A stretch of DNA of 64,000 nucleotides, taken from positions 1,302,001 to 1,366,000 of the forward strand of contig NZ_CP080267.1 of assembly GCF_019431375.1 (NCBI RefSeq). The letters run 5' to 3'. Position numbers and translations under genes: made by a program. Source of the stretch: Alcanivorax sp. (GTDB taxonomy: Bacteria > Pseudomonadota > Gammaproteobacteria > Pseudomonadales > Alcanivoracaceae). The notes under the pieces are model-generated. The model was given only the letters and a program-made list of their open reading frames with translations, was not told the origin of the DNA and did no database searches. The first letter of the stretch is position 1; each line of letters begins with the position of its first letter. Below are positions 49,706 through 58,209 of this stretch, one piece after another.

Positions 49706-49778
49706 TAACCGGGCTTTGGACGGCTTGCCCTCCACAATACACTCGCAGTTATAGTCAACGTCACAGCCAAGGCAAACC

Positions 49779-50552
49779 ATGAAACTCTATCAAGTCGATG
49801 CCTTCACCTCCTCCCTGTTTGCCGGTAACCCGGCAGCGGTGGTGCCGCTGGAGCGCTGGCCGGACGATGCCTTGCTGCAGAACATTGCCATGGAGAACAA
49901 CCTGTCGGAGACCGCCTTTCTAGTGCCCGACGAGACCGGCTATGCCCTGCGCTGGTTTACCCCCAGTGTGGAAGTGGATCTGTGCGGCCACGCCACCCTG
50001 GCCGCTGCCTGGGTGGTGTTCAACGCGTTGGGCTTTCCCGGTGAGCGGATTCGTTTCAATACGGCCTCCGGCGCGCTTTATGTGGACCGTAGCGGCCAGA
50101 CCCTGAGTCTGGATTTCCCTGCCCGCCCGGCACAGCCGCTCAGCAACCGGGAACCCTTCGAACAGGCACTGGGCATTCCTCTCAAGGACGTGCTGCAGGC
50201 CCGTGACACGCTGGTGGTGCTGGACAGCGCCGAGCAGGTACGCAACTTCCAGCCGGATTTCACCGCCATCGGCAAGCTGGATACCTTTGCGATCATGATC
50301 ACTGCCCCCGGTGACGACTGCGATTTTGTCAGCCGTTTTTTTGCCCCGGCCAAGGGTGTGCCGGAAGATCCGGTGACCGGCTCCGCCCATTGCACCCTGG
50401 TGCCCTACTGGGCCGAGCGGCTGGGCAAACCGTCTTTGCACGCCCGCCAGCTTTCCGCCCGAGGTGGCGAGCTGCACTGCACCCTCAAGGGTGACCGGGT
50501 CACCCTGAGTGGCCAGGCCCGCTGCTTCCTGAAAGGCGATATCCTGCTGTGA
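49779..50552 (+). CDS. PhzF family isomerase/epimerase
   Basis: A 257-aa protein of the PhzF/diaminopimelate-epimerase-like fold. N-terminus MKLYQVDAFTSSLFAGNPAAVV (21 visible residues, in parts), NNLSETAFLVP with the catalytic-type Glu (about E45), FTPSVEVDLCGHATLAAA (about 65-82), and EDPVTGSAHCTLVPYW (about 199-214). Substrate unknown. Its stop overlaps the start of the following FAD oxidoreductase gene, so both belong to one operon. Confidence 0.93.
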   Translation: MKLYQVDAFTSSLFAGNPAAVVPLERWPDDALLQNIAMENNLSETAFLVPDETGYALRWFTPSVEVDLCGHATLAAAWVVFNALGFPGERIRFNTASGALYVDRSGQTLSLDFPARPAQPLSNREPFEQALGIPLKDVLQARDTLVVLDSAEQVRNFQPDFTAIGKLDTFAIMITAPGDDCDFVSRFFAPAKGVPEDPVTGSAHCTLVPYWAERLGKPSLHARQLSARGGELHCTLKGDRVTLSGQARCFLKGDILL

Positions 50553-51643
50553 TGACTCCCTCGGCCAATCACGATCTGGTACTGGTGGGCGGCGGCCACA
50601 GCCATGCGCTGGCCCTGCGCATGCTGGCCATGAAACCGGTACCCGGCGTGCGTATCACCCTGGTATCGCCGGATGTCCTCAGTGCCTATTCAGGCATGTT
50701 GCCCGGCCTGATTGCCGGCCACTACACCCTCACCGATACCCATGTGGATCTGTACCGGCTGTGTATCGCCACCGGCACCCGCTTTATCTGCGCCGCGGTG
50801 ACACAGATCTGCAGCGCCGAACGGCGCCTGACTCTGGACGATGGCAGCACCCTGGAATACGACTGGCTGAGCCTGGATGTAGGCGCCACCCCGGACCTGC
50901 AACCAGTGGGCGGCGGGCACCCGGACATCGTACCGGTGAAACCAGTAGCCAGTTTTCACCAGCGCTGGCAGCAATGGCGCGATGACGACAGCCCTTTGGC
51001 CGTAGTAGGCGCCGGTGCCGGCGGCACGGAAATGGCGCTGGCCATCGCCGAGCATCAGCGGCAAACGGGTCGCCACGGGGCCTTGTCACTGATCAGCGGC
51101 GGCATACTTCTGCCCGGCTACCCGGAACCGGTACGCCGCCGTATGCAACGCTATCTGGATGACTACGGCATCCAGTTGCACGAACACACGCGAGTGGAAA
51201 AACGCAACGACGCGCTCTACGCCAACGACGTCCCACTGGATGCCACGCGGGTGCTCTGGTGCACCGGCGTGCGTGGCACCCGGGTAATCGCTGACAGCGA
51301 TCTGGACTGTGATGAAAAAGGCTTTGTGCGCGTACAAACCACCCTGCAAAGCCGCAGCGACAACCGCGTGTTTGCCGCCGGCGACTGTGCCGCTTTTCCT
51401 GACAGCCTGCCCAAGGCCGGCGTCTATGCAGTGCGCCAGGCCAGGGTGCTGGCCGACAATTTAAGCGCCGCCATCACCGGCCAGCCCCTGCAAACCTATC
51501 GCCCGCAAAAACATTTTCTCGATACTCTCTGCCGGCGGCAAACAGGCGGTGGCCAGCCGAGGTGGCATTCTGTCCGCTGCCGGGCATTGGGTGTGGCGCT
51601 GGAAAGACCGGATCGACCGGGCCTTTATGGACAAGTTCGATAG
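50552..51643 (+). CDS. FAD/NAD(P)-dependent oxidoreductase, N-terminal part of split SelD fusion
   Basis: Pyridine nucleotide-disulfide oxidoreductase-like protein: FAD motif LVLVGGGHSHALALRMLA (about 9-26), AVVGAGAGGTEMALAIAEHQ (NAD motif, about 150-169) and VFAAGDCAAFPD (about 272-283). In many marine bacteria this domain is fused to SelD in one protein of about 720-760 aa. Here the frame is lost at about 51516-51530: sequence ending KHFL should continue SILSAGGKQAVASRG in the SelD frame but turns into 45 unrelated residues. The last about 45 residues are therefore out of frame. Either a real frameshift or a sequencing error. Confidence 0.85.
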   Translation: MTPSANHDLVLVGGGHSHALALRMLAMKPVPGVRITLVSPDVLSAYSGMLPGLIAGHYTLTDTHVDLYRLCIATGTRFICAAVTQICSAERRLTLDDGSTLEYDWLSLDVGATPDLQPVGGGHPDIVPVKPVASFHQRWQQWRDDDSPLAVVGAGAGGTEMALAIAEHQRQTGRHGALSLISGGILLPGYPEPVRRRMQRYLDDYGIQLHEHTRVEKRNDALYANDVPLDATRVLWCTGVRGTRVIADSDLDCDEKGFVRVQTTLQSRSDNRVFAAGDCAAFPDSLPKAGVYAVRQARVLADNLSAAITGQPLQTYRPQKHFLDTLCRRQTGGGQPRWHSVRCRALGVALERPDRPGLYGQVR

Positions 51644-52709
51644 TCAGCTACCCACCATGTCAGCGCCGCCGGTGGACACGGATGCGCTGCATTGCGCCGG
51701 TTGCGGTGCCAAGGTGGGCAGCGGGGCGCTGAACGAGGCCTTGCAGGATTTACAGCCACACATCCGTGAAGGTATCGAGGCTGGTGTGGATGCCGCCGAT
51801 GACGCGGCCATCATCCACTGGGCCGACAACAAACGGCTGGTGCAAAGTCTGGATTTTTTCCCGGCCTTTATCGACGAACCCTTTTTGTTCGGTCGGGTGG
51901 CGGCACTGCATAGCCTCAGCGACCTGTACGCCATGAACGCCACGCCCCACTCCGCTCTGGCCAATGTGACACTGCCCTGGCATCACCCGAAACTGCAGGG
52001 CCGGGATCTGCACCGGTTGATGGCCGGCGCGTTGAAAGAACTGAACGCCGCCGGCTGCACCCTGGTGGGCGGCCACACCATCGAAGGTCCGCAAATGGCC
52101 GCCGGCTTTACCTTCAATGGTCAGGCTGACCCGCAGCAACTCTGGCACAAGGGCGGCGCCCGGGCCGGCGACCACCTGTTGCTCACCAAGCCGCTGGGCA
52201 CCGGCGTGCAGCTGGCCGCCATGATGCAGAAAGGCAAACTGCACGGCCCCTGGCTGGATACCACCCTGGAGCATCTGCTGATCAGCAATCGCATCGCCCA
52301 ACACGCCATGCAGGATATACCGGTGCATGCCTGCACCGATATCACCGGCTTCGGCCTGCTCGGTCATTTGCATGAAATCTGCCAGCAAAGTGGCGTAACC
52401 ATGGCCATTGATACCGACACCATCCCCCTGCTGCCCGGCACCCTGTCGCTGATTGAAAATGGCGTGACCAGCACCCTCAACGACGCCAACCGTCAGGTGC
52501 TGATGCATTGCGATACGCAGCATATTGCGGAATCCCTGCTAACCGCCCTGTGTGACCCGCAAACCGCCGGCGGCCTGCTTTTCAGCATTCCCGACGCCGC
52601 TGTTGAACAGGCACAGGAGCGTTTACGTGAAGCCGGCGTAAAGGTGATAGAAATCGGTAAAGTCCTTGTAAAAAATACCGATAATTCGGCATCTATTCTT
52701 CTCCAATAG
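51549..52709 (+). CDS. selD: Selenophosphate synthetase, C-terminal part of split fusion
   Basis: SelD makes selenophosphate from selenide, ATP and water. The SelD core begins at about residue 40; catalytic C52 and K55 in HCAGCGAKVGSGAL correspond to E. coli C17 and K20. Others: DDAAII for Mg/ATP, LFGRVAALHSLSDLYAMNA, GGHTIEGP (about 177), TDITGFGLLGHLHE (about 259-272) and PQTAGGLLF. The reading frame opens before the GTG used here and the first 38 residues belong to the fusion linker. Overlaps the upstream gene by 95 bp in another frame because of the frameshift. Translation of an intact SelD would need reinitiation or frame correction. Confidence 0.92.
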   Translation: MASRGGILSAAGHWVWRWKDRIDRAFMDKFDSQLPTMSAPPVDTDALHCAGCGAKVGSGALNEALQDLQPHIREGIEAGVDAADDAAIIHWADNKRLVQSLDFFPAFIDEPFLFGRVAALHSLSDLYAMNATPHSALANVTLPWHHPKLQGRDLHRLMAGALKELNAAGCTLVGGHTIEGPQMAAGFTFNGQADPQQLWHKGGARAGDHLLLTKPLGTGVQLAAMMQKGKLHGPWLDTTLEHLLISNRIAQHAMQDIPVHACTDITGFGLLGHLHEICQQSGVTMAIDTDTIPLLPGTLSLIENGVTSTLNDANRQVLMHCDTQHIAESLLTALCDPQTAGGLLFSIPDAAVEQAQERLREAGVKVIEIGKVLVKNTDNSASILLQ

Positions 52710-52860
52710 GGCCACACTGGTAGTGTGACTAGCAAATGGCAAGTTGCTGCAGGGCGCACTTTCTTGGACGGCGAATTTTCCAGAGCACGGGCAATCGCCG
52801 TCCAAGAAGACGTCCCCTGCAATGACCTGCCGCCGCAACCTGGCTAAATGGAGAATGATC

Positions 52861-53250
52861 ATGAGCAAGCGTATTACCGGTATCCTGAGCGCAGCACTAT
52901 TGCTGTTCATGCAGGTTCTGATCGTGCCCGCCACCCAGGCAGCCATGATTGGCAACGACACGGTTATCCAGCAACAGGATCGCGCCGCCACGAAGGCGCA
53001 GGTGATGGAACTGATGGATCATAAAGTGGCCGCCGCGGCACTGAGTGATTACGGCGTCAGCAAGGACCAGGTAAGCCAGCGACTCGACCGCCTCACTGAC
53101 CAGGAGCTGCAACAGCTGGCCCAGCAAGCGGAAGAACTGCCTGCCGGTCAGGGTGTGCTGGGTGTGATCCTGGCCATTATCCTGATTCTGCTTATCCTCG
53201 ACCTGCTGGGTGCCACCAACGTCTTCCCGGCCATCGACCCGGTCAACTGA
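52861..53250 (+). CDS. PA2779 family protein
   Basis: Small exported or membrane protein (129 aa): an N-terminal helix/signal (about 5-27, ending ATQAAM), a helical polar centre (AQVMELMDHKVAAAALSDYG, QRLDRLTDQELQQLAQQAEELP) and a C-terminal hydrophobic helix (about 100-116, GVILAIILILLILDLLG). This pattern is the PA2779 family, function unknown, normally encoded next to a PA2778-type cysteine peptidase, which is the case here (next gene, 3 bp away). ATG follows GGAGA. Confidence 0.88.
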   Translation: MSKRITGILSAALLLFMQVLIVPATQAAMIGNDTVIQQQDRAATKAQVMELMDHKVAAAALSDYGVSKDQVSQRLDRLTDQELQQLAQQAEELPAGQGVLGVILAIILILLILDLLGATNVFPAIDPVN

Positions 53251-53253
53251 TTC

Positions 53254-54261
53254 GTGTCAGCCCACCACGGCGGAGAGGGTCAACCTTTCCGCCCACCCCT
53301 TCATAATGCAGGGCGGAAATACCCAACGGGTATCTCCGCCATTTTGCTGCTTCTGCTATTCCTCACCGGTTGTCAGAGCTTTCCACCGCCGCAAAGCGCC
53401 ATGGTGGACACCGAGCAGCAACTGGTGGTGCCCTTCGTGCCCCAGGAAAAATACCAGTGCGGCCCCGCCGCTTTGGCCATGATGCTGCAATGGGCCGGCA
53501 AGCCGGTCAGTGCCGACAGCCTGGTGGATGAAGTGTGGCTGCCGGAACGGGAGGGCAGCCTGGGTATCGAATTACGCGCCGCCGCCCGTAGCCGCGGCCT
53601 GATGGCTTACCCGGTGGAAAACAGCGAAGCGCTGTTCAGTGAACTGCAGGCGGGCCGACCGGTACTGGTGCTACAGAACCTGGCACTGCGCCGCTGGCCC
53701 CAGTGGCACTTTGCCGTGGTCACCGGTTACCGGGACCAGGGCAACACCATGGTGCTGCACAGCGGCACCGATGCCATGAAAACCACCCACTGGAATCGCT
53801 TTATCCGCACCTGGGCGCGGGCGGATCAATGGGGCTTTACCCTGGTGGAGCCCGGCCAACTGCCTGCCAGTGCCGAACCGGACAAGCTATTCCGGGCTAT
53901 TTCCGCCCTGCCCAATGCGCAAGCATTCTGGCCAGCGGCAGTAGCGGCCTTCCCGGACAGCGGCAAACTGCTGTTCGGCCACGGCAACAGCCTGTGGAGC
54001 CAGGGCCAGCAGCAGAAAGCCCTGGGCGCCTTCCGCAGCGCCACCCGCAAGGCGCCGGACTTTGCCGCCGCCTGGAACAACCGCGCCTACGCCGAACAGG
54101 CCCTGGGGGATGACGACAGCGCCCGCGACAGCATCTGCCGCGCTCATGCCCTGGCGCCCCAGGACAAGGCCATCCGCGACAGCGTGGCGGAGCTTACCGG
54201 TCAGTCCTGTTCTTCCTCTGCAGATGCCCCGTCGGCGGACGATTGTTGCGCCGCTAACTGA
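53254..54261 (+). CDS. PA2778 family cysteine peptidase with TPR
   Basis: Predicted lipoprotein of 335 aa. A lipobox LTGC lies near residue 40, a papain-like C39-type domain (about 55-200) with nucleophile in YQCGPAALAMMLQWAG (C about 68) and His in WHFAVVTGYRDQGNT, then C-terminal TPR-like helices (about 245-320). GTG start; the stretch before the hydrophobic core is unusual, because a REP-like palindrome (53312-53340) lies inside it and encodes the GRKYPTGIS part. Convergent overlap with the next gene by about 61 bp. Likely acts at the envelope with the PA2779 protein. Confidence 0.85.
   Translation: MSAHHGGEGQPFRPPLHNAGRKYPTGISAILLLLLFLTGCQSFPPPQSAMVDTEQQLVVPFVPQEKYQCGPAALAMMLQWAGKPVSADSLVDEVWLPEREGSLGIELRAAARSRGLMAYPVENSEALFSELQAGRPVLVLQNLALRRWPQWHFAVVTGYRDQGNTMVLHSGTDAMKTTHWNRFIRTWARADQWGFTLVEPGQLPASAEPDKLFRAISALPNAQAFWPAAVAAFPDSGKLLFGHGNSLWSQGQQQKALGAFRSATRKAPDFAAAWNNRAYAEQALGDDDSARDSICRAHALAPQDKAIRDSVAELTGQSCSSSADAPSADDCCAAN
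53312..53340. repeat. Palindrome of the GGCGGAAATACCC family, inside a coding region
   Basis: GGCGGAAATACCC-aac-GGGTATCTCCGCC with one mismatch; a close relative is at 61687. It lies in the signal-peptide-coding part of the PA2778-type gene. Confidence 0.8.
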
Positions 54262-54809
54262 TCGCGCTGCTCACGCAGCTTCGCCAGCTTGGCTTCCCCT
54301 TCCGCCAGTTGCGCTTCGCTGATGCCCTCGGCGCGGCCTTTGGCAATCAATGCTTCCAGCTCCGGGATACGCTGATCGGCGGCTTTGGCAAACGACGCAT
54401 ACACCTGCTGCTGCTGACGTCTCTCGTACTGTTGATACAGGGCCGGGTCGGCCAGCTCAGCGGTGCTGGGAGGCTGGCGCAGATCCGTGCTCGGTGCCAG
54501 CGGCGGCGTACGCGGATCTCCGTGGCGCATGCTCTCGCGCAGGGCCGCCACTGCTTGCAGCGAAGGTGTGGAAATGGACGCAGCATCGTCTGATCGGGAG
54601 ACAACAGGCTGCCGCTCTGTTTCCGCCACCGTGTCGATCATGGGTAACGGCGCGGCGGCTTGTTCCTGCTTCTGTAAAGCAGGAGTCTCTGCGACAGGCT
54701 CGTTGTTTTCTGCCAGGACAGGCAAAGGGGTCTGTGCTGCATCCGGCAGCCACCGGGCCATCACCAGTACCACAGCCCCCAGCAACAGGGCCGCCAGCAG
54801 CGCCCTCAT
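54201..54809 (-). CDS. Hypothetical anchored coiled-coil protein
   Basis: A 202-aa protein with an N-terminal membrane anchor (about 2-18), a Pro/Ala/Thr-rich stalk (about 22-110) and a C-terminal helical coiled-coil-like part (about 120-195, rich in Q/E/R: RRQQQQVYASFAKAADQRIP, EAQLAEGEAKLAKLREQR). Not recognised. Its ATG overlaps the stop of the upstream parvulin gene (TGATG), so they are coupled; it could help the parvulin in periplasmic folding (inference). Its 3' end overlaps the convergent peptidase gene by 61 bp. Confidence 0.75.
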   Translation of the reverse strand: MRALLAALLLGAVVLVMARWLPDAAQTPLPVLAENNEPVAETPALQKQEQAAAPLPMIDTVAETERQPVVSRSDDAASISTPSLQAVAALRESMRHGDPRTPPLAPSTDLRQPPSTAELADPALYQQYERRQQQQVYASFAKAADQRIPELEALIAKGRAEGISEAQLAEGEAKLAKLREQRDQLAAQQSSADGASAEEEQD

Positions 54810-56137
54810 CACAGGATCTCCCGATTGATTCGCAGCGAAGCCTGCTCGGTGACCTCCGCCAGCAGACTCTGGAAGCGTTGCTGCAACCGTTCCTGAGCCA
54901 CCGCCCGACCTGCACGGTAGCGGACCGATTCGCTATCCAGGCTCTGGTAAGCGGTCACTTTTTCCTCTACCAGAAAAAGCTCCCAGTAGGGCTCGCCATC
55001 CGCATCGGGGCTGCGGAACGGCGGCGACACCACGCCCTCTGGCTGCACAAACGCCAGCGCCCGGGTCCAGTGATCCTGCCGGGATTGCCGATCAATCCAG
55101 CCCAGCTCACCGCCTTGATCCCGGTCCAGTGCTACGGAGTAATCCGCTACTGCCTGATCAAATGACAGGCCATCGTGGATCAGTTCATGGACCCGATCCG
55201 CCTGCTGCTGACTGTTCACGCGCAGATGTCGCGCGCGCACCCGCTCGACCCGCGTGAACAGCGCCTGGTGCGCCGCGTAGTAGTCAGCAATCTGCGCATC
55301 GGTCACCTGGGCCGCCAGTTCACGTAGCTGCGGGTTGTCGTCGTGGATATCCTGCATCAGCCCCATGTCATGCATCAGTGTTTCCCGCTGCAGGGCGTCA
55401 TCAATGCTGCGATCCATGGCGGCAATGGCCGTGCGGGACAAGCCGGCCTGTTGCTCAAACCAGTAAAACACGTAGGCCATGGTCAGCTGCTGCTTCACCG
55501 CTTCGCGAATAAAATCCAGGTTGAGGTTATGCATCTGTACCTTCAACTGGATGTTCTGCCGCCGGTACAAGTCCCACAGGGTCAACGTCTGTTCCGGCTG
55601 ATCATCGGCAAAACGATAGCGGGCCAGCACATACTCACGAGCCGCCTGTTGCTGGGCTTCGGCCATGGTGCTGTACAGCGCCTGCTCCAGAGTCAGCATG
55701 GGCGCCAGCGCCTCGCGGGACAGGGCCAGCGGCGCGGTCAGGCTGTCCAAGCTGTTGCCCATCCCGTTATCGTTAACCGCTTCGCGCAGGGCATCCGCAT
55801 AGGCAGTGCGAATCAACTTGAAACGTTGCTGCTCGTGGCGGGTGGCACTGTCGTAGCCCACCCGTTCCGGGTGCCCGTGGTGATCATGTTGCGCATCGGC
55901 CACCGCCGCCAGCAGACGGTTTTCCACCAACCCCTTGAGCACGCTTTCCCGGCTGATGTCCGGCTCGCTGCGGCGAGCGGCGGCCACGAACACGTCCAGG
56001 GTTGCGGCGGGAATGGCATCGCCATCCACACGGGCGGCCACGCTGTCCGGCAACGGCCCCCACTGCTGCCAACCGGCATAGCCGCCCACGGCGGCGACTG
56101 CCAACACAATGGCCAACATCCATCGGTGCATTGCCAT
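54809..56137 (-). CDS. Parvulin-type peptidylprolyl isomerase
   Basis: Membrane-anchored periplasmic isomerase of 442 aa. N-terminal anchor (about 7-22), SurA-like helical chaperone part (about 30-270, many Q/A-rich helices) and a parvulin domain (about 285-400) with RARHLRVNSQQQADRVHELI, FDQAVADYSVALDRDQGGEL, GELGWIDRQ and SPPFRSPDADGEPYWELFLV. Adjacent to and coupled with the coiled-coil protein. Upstream lies a zinc phospholipase C-like gene on the same strand, separated by a terminator and a repeat. Confidence 0.88.
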   Translation of the reverse strand: MAMHRWMLAIVLAVAAVGGYAGWQQWGPLPDSVAARVDGDAIPAATLDVFVAAARRSEPDISRESVLKGLVENRLLAAVADAQHDHHGHPERVGYDSATRHEQQRFKLIRTAYADALREAVNDNGMGNSLDSLTAPLALSREALAPMLTLEQALYSTMAEAQQQAAREYVLARYRFADDQPEQTLTLWDLYRRQNIQLKVQMHNLNLDFIREAVKQQLTMAYVFYWFEQQAGLSRTAIAAMDRSIDDALQRETLMHDMGLMQDIHDDNPQLRELAAQVTDAQIADYYAAHQALFTRVERVRARHLRVNSQQQADRVHELIHDGLSFDQAVADYSVALDRDQGGELGWIDRQSRQDHWTRALAFVQPEGVVSPPFRSPDADGEPYWELFLVEEKVTAYQSLDSESVRYRAGRAVAQERLQQRFQSLLAEVTEQASLRINREIL

Positions 56138-56177
56138 GGAAGTTTTCCTCCAATTTTTCTTATTGCGCGTTCATTAC

Positions 56178-56278
56178 CGTAGGGTGGATTAGCCGAAGGC
56201 GTAATCCACCAAAGCCACCACCCAGGACGTCGGATCCTGTGATGGTGGATCACGGCCTTCGGCCTAATCCACCCTACG
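56178..56278. repeat. Palindrome with GTAGGGTGGATTAGCC ends
   Basis: Left half CGTAGGGTGGATTAGCCGAA from 56178 and right half ending TCCACCCTACG at 56278; about 100 bp. A family also common in other gammaproteobacteria to my knowledge; distinct from family A despite the shared GTAGGGTG start. Confidence 0.85.
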
Positions 56279-56289
56279 CGGGCTACGGA

Positions 56290-56317
56290 GAAAACCGGCC
56301 CGGTTATGAGCCGGTTA
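56290..56317 (-). terminator. Rho-independent terminator after the phospholipase-like gene
   Basis: Hairpin AACCGGC / GCCGGTT flanked by TTTTC on the minus strand, 7 bp past the stop at 56324. Confidence 0.8.
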
Positions 56318-56323
56318 CCGGTA

Positions 56324-57346
56324 TCAGGGGTTAACCTGGTGCGCGGCGTGGTTGAGCAGATGCACCACCATGGCGATGGCGTTGGGGATTACCGTCTGCC
56401 CCACCTGCACCCGGTCCGCGTGCTCGGTGCTGGACAGAACGATGCCACCATTACCATAGGCCAGGGCGCCACCCTCGGTGAGCAGCGGGCGAATGTCATT
56501 ACCGCTGGGCGACAGCGGGGTGAAGTTCTGCAGGGCCTGATTCACCAGAGCGGTGTCGTTCAGATTTTCACTGTCGTAGTAATCCGCCACCCAGGATTCC
56601 CAGCCGCTGTGGTTCAGGGCCGAGGTGGTCCACACATGGTGGGGCTGCAGCAGGTCGGTGGTGTGCAGCACAAAACCCAGAGTCTGGGCGGTGGGCTGGC
56701 TGAGGAACTGGCTGTACCAGTACTGACCCAGGTTATCGATGGGCTGGAACGGCATTTCCTCGAAATCGTCATACATGGACTTGCTGGAAGTGCTGCCCTG
56801 ACGATAGTTGGCTTCGGTAATACCGTAGGTGTTGTACTGCGGATCATCCGACCACCACCAGCCGGTCATGCCACCGGGGCCATCATCCAGATAATCGCCG
56901 TACAACCAGGACGCGGCCATGTTGTCGATATCGCCCCAGACCGTGAGCAGATCGTAGTTGTAACCGCCCAGATCATTACCGTGCACATCGGAACTGCGGG
57001 TGTGATTCTGGAAGTGCCAGTAGGAGGTGTAGTTCACCAATGAAGAACCGGCGTTGAATACCGGCGCGTAGACGCAATCACCGGAGACCGCACCACACAG
57101 ATAGGTGTCCTGAAAATCATCCACGTCATAGGCACCCTGCCCGATCACCTCGGCGAACTGCTCCATGGTGTAGCCGGCCGCGTTGACCCAGGCCTTGAGG
57201 CGATTGTACTCGGTGGTGCCCGGATGGTTTTTCATGTATTCCACCGCATCAATGGCAATGCGCTTGTGGGTGATCTGCTGAAACGCCTGAGCAGGCATTG
57301 TGGTAACAGCGGCAGCCAGCAGGCCGCAGAGAGCTAGCTTGTTCAT
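56324..57346 (-). CDS. Zinc-dependent phospholipase C-like exported protein
   Basis: Predicted secreted protein of 340 aa with signal peptide (about 1-21, ending AQAFQ). Histidines typical of the alpha-toxin/phospholipase C fold are spread along it: QITHKRIAIDAVEYM (His about 26), HFQNHTRSSDVHGND (about 109-123), FVLHTTDLLQPHHVW (about 216-230) and a last conserved Asp/His region VVHLLNHAAHQ. Rich in aromatic residues. No haemolysin repeats. Substrate unproven. ATG follows GGGAGGGGACCC. Single-gene transcription unit. Confidence 0.8.
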   Translation of the reverse strand: MNKLALCGLLAAAVTTMPAQAFQQITHKRIAIDAVEYMKNHPGTTEYNRLKAWVNAAGYTMEQFAEVIGQGAYDVDDFQDTYLCGAVSGDCVYAPVFNAGSSLVNYTSYWHFQNHTRSSDVHGNDLGGYNYDLLTVWGDIDNMAASWLYGDYLDDGPGGMTGWWWSDDPQYNTYGITEANYRQGSTSSKSMYDDFEEMPFQPIDNLGQYWYSQFLSQPTAQTLGFVLHTTDLLQPHHVWTTSALNHSGWESWVADYYDSENLNDTALVNQALQNFTPLSPSGNDIRPLLTEGGALAYGNGGIVLSSTEHADRVQVGQTVIPNAIAMVVHLLNHAAHQVNP

Positions 57347-57516
57347 GGGTCCCCTCCCAATCTTATGAAGTTTATTGTGTTTATTGGTTAAACAATAAAC
57401 ACCCTTGCTTGGCTGACCAAGGACGCAGCCGGACAAAAAATGGACATTTTCTGCCAGAGCCTTTGCTTGGGTTTACAATGGCGACCTCCAGACTGCCGTG
57501 GATAAATGACTGAACG

Positions 57517-58209
57517 ATGGACATCGTGTTTGTACTGGTGGAGCCCGCCCGGGGCGAAAACATCGGCGCCGCCGCCCGCGCCATCAAGACCATGGGATTC
57601 AATCAGTTACGCCTGGTGCGCCCCGGTGACATGACCGCGGCCCAGTGGGTGGCCCATCACAGTAACGAGGTACTGGAACAGGCCCGCACCTTCGACGACC
57701 TGGGCGCGGCTCTGACGGATGTGGACCTGAGCATTGCCTGCACCGCCCGACGGCGCCTGCAAAAAGACCGCTATGTGGACGCGGACCAGTGCGCCGCACT
57801 GATTGCCGCCAAGGGCGACAGCATCAACCGGGTGGCCATCGTGTTCGGTCGCGAAGCCAGCGGACTCACCGGTGATGAAGTGGCCCTCTGTGATCTGGCC
57901 AGCAGCATTCCCCTGGCCCAGCCACAGCCGTCACTGAACCTGGCCCAGGCAGTGATGGTCTATGCCTGGGAATTGCGCAAGCAATCACCACCCTCAACCG
58001 TCAGCAGCAACCCAGACACCTCCACCTACCAACATACCCGCGATGCCATGCGTGGTTTGCTGGCAGCGCTGGAGGTGAGACAGGAGGAGAACCTGCACCA
58101 GTGGGTGGAGGAACTGCTTCCGCTGGCCGGGGAACGGGAACTAGGCCTGGTGAGACAACTGCTGCGCCGCCTGCAACGCCTTGATAAGCTTGCCCCGAGC
58201 CCGGAATAA
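57517..58209 (+). CDS. LasT/TrmJ-type RNA methyltransferase
   Basis: SPOUT-class SAM-dependent methyltransferase (230 aa). Motif 1 VEPARGENIGAAARAIKTMG (about 8-27), motif 2 VAIVFGREASGLTGDEVALC (about 107-126), motif 3 IPLAQPQPSLNLAQAVMVYAWE (about 131-152; shown in part). The start and C-terminus resemble E. coli LasT (YjtD) more than TrmJ, so the substrate (tRNA or rRNA 2'-O-ribose) is uncertain. Transcribed alone ahead of the channel gene. Confidence 0.9.
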   Translation: MDIVFVLVEPARGENIGAAARAIKTMGFNQLRLVRPGDMTAAQWVAHHSNEVLEQARTFDDLGAALTDVDLSIACTARRRLQKDRYVDADQCAALIAAKGDSINRVAIVFGREASGLTGDEVALCDLASSIPLAQPQPSLNLAQAVMVYAWELRKQSPPSTVSSNPDTSTYQHTRDAMRGLLAALEVRQEENLHQWVEELLPLAGERELGLVRQLLRRLQRLDKLAPSPE

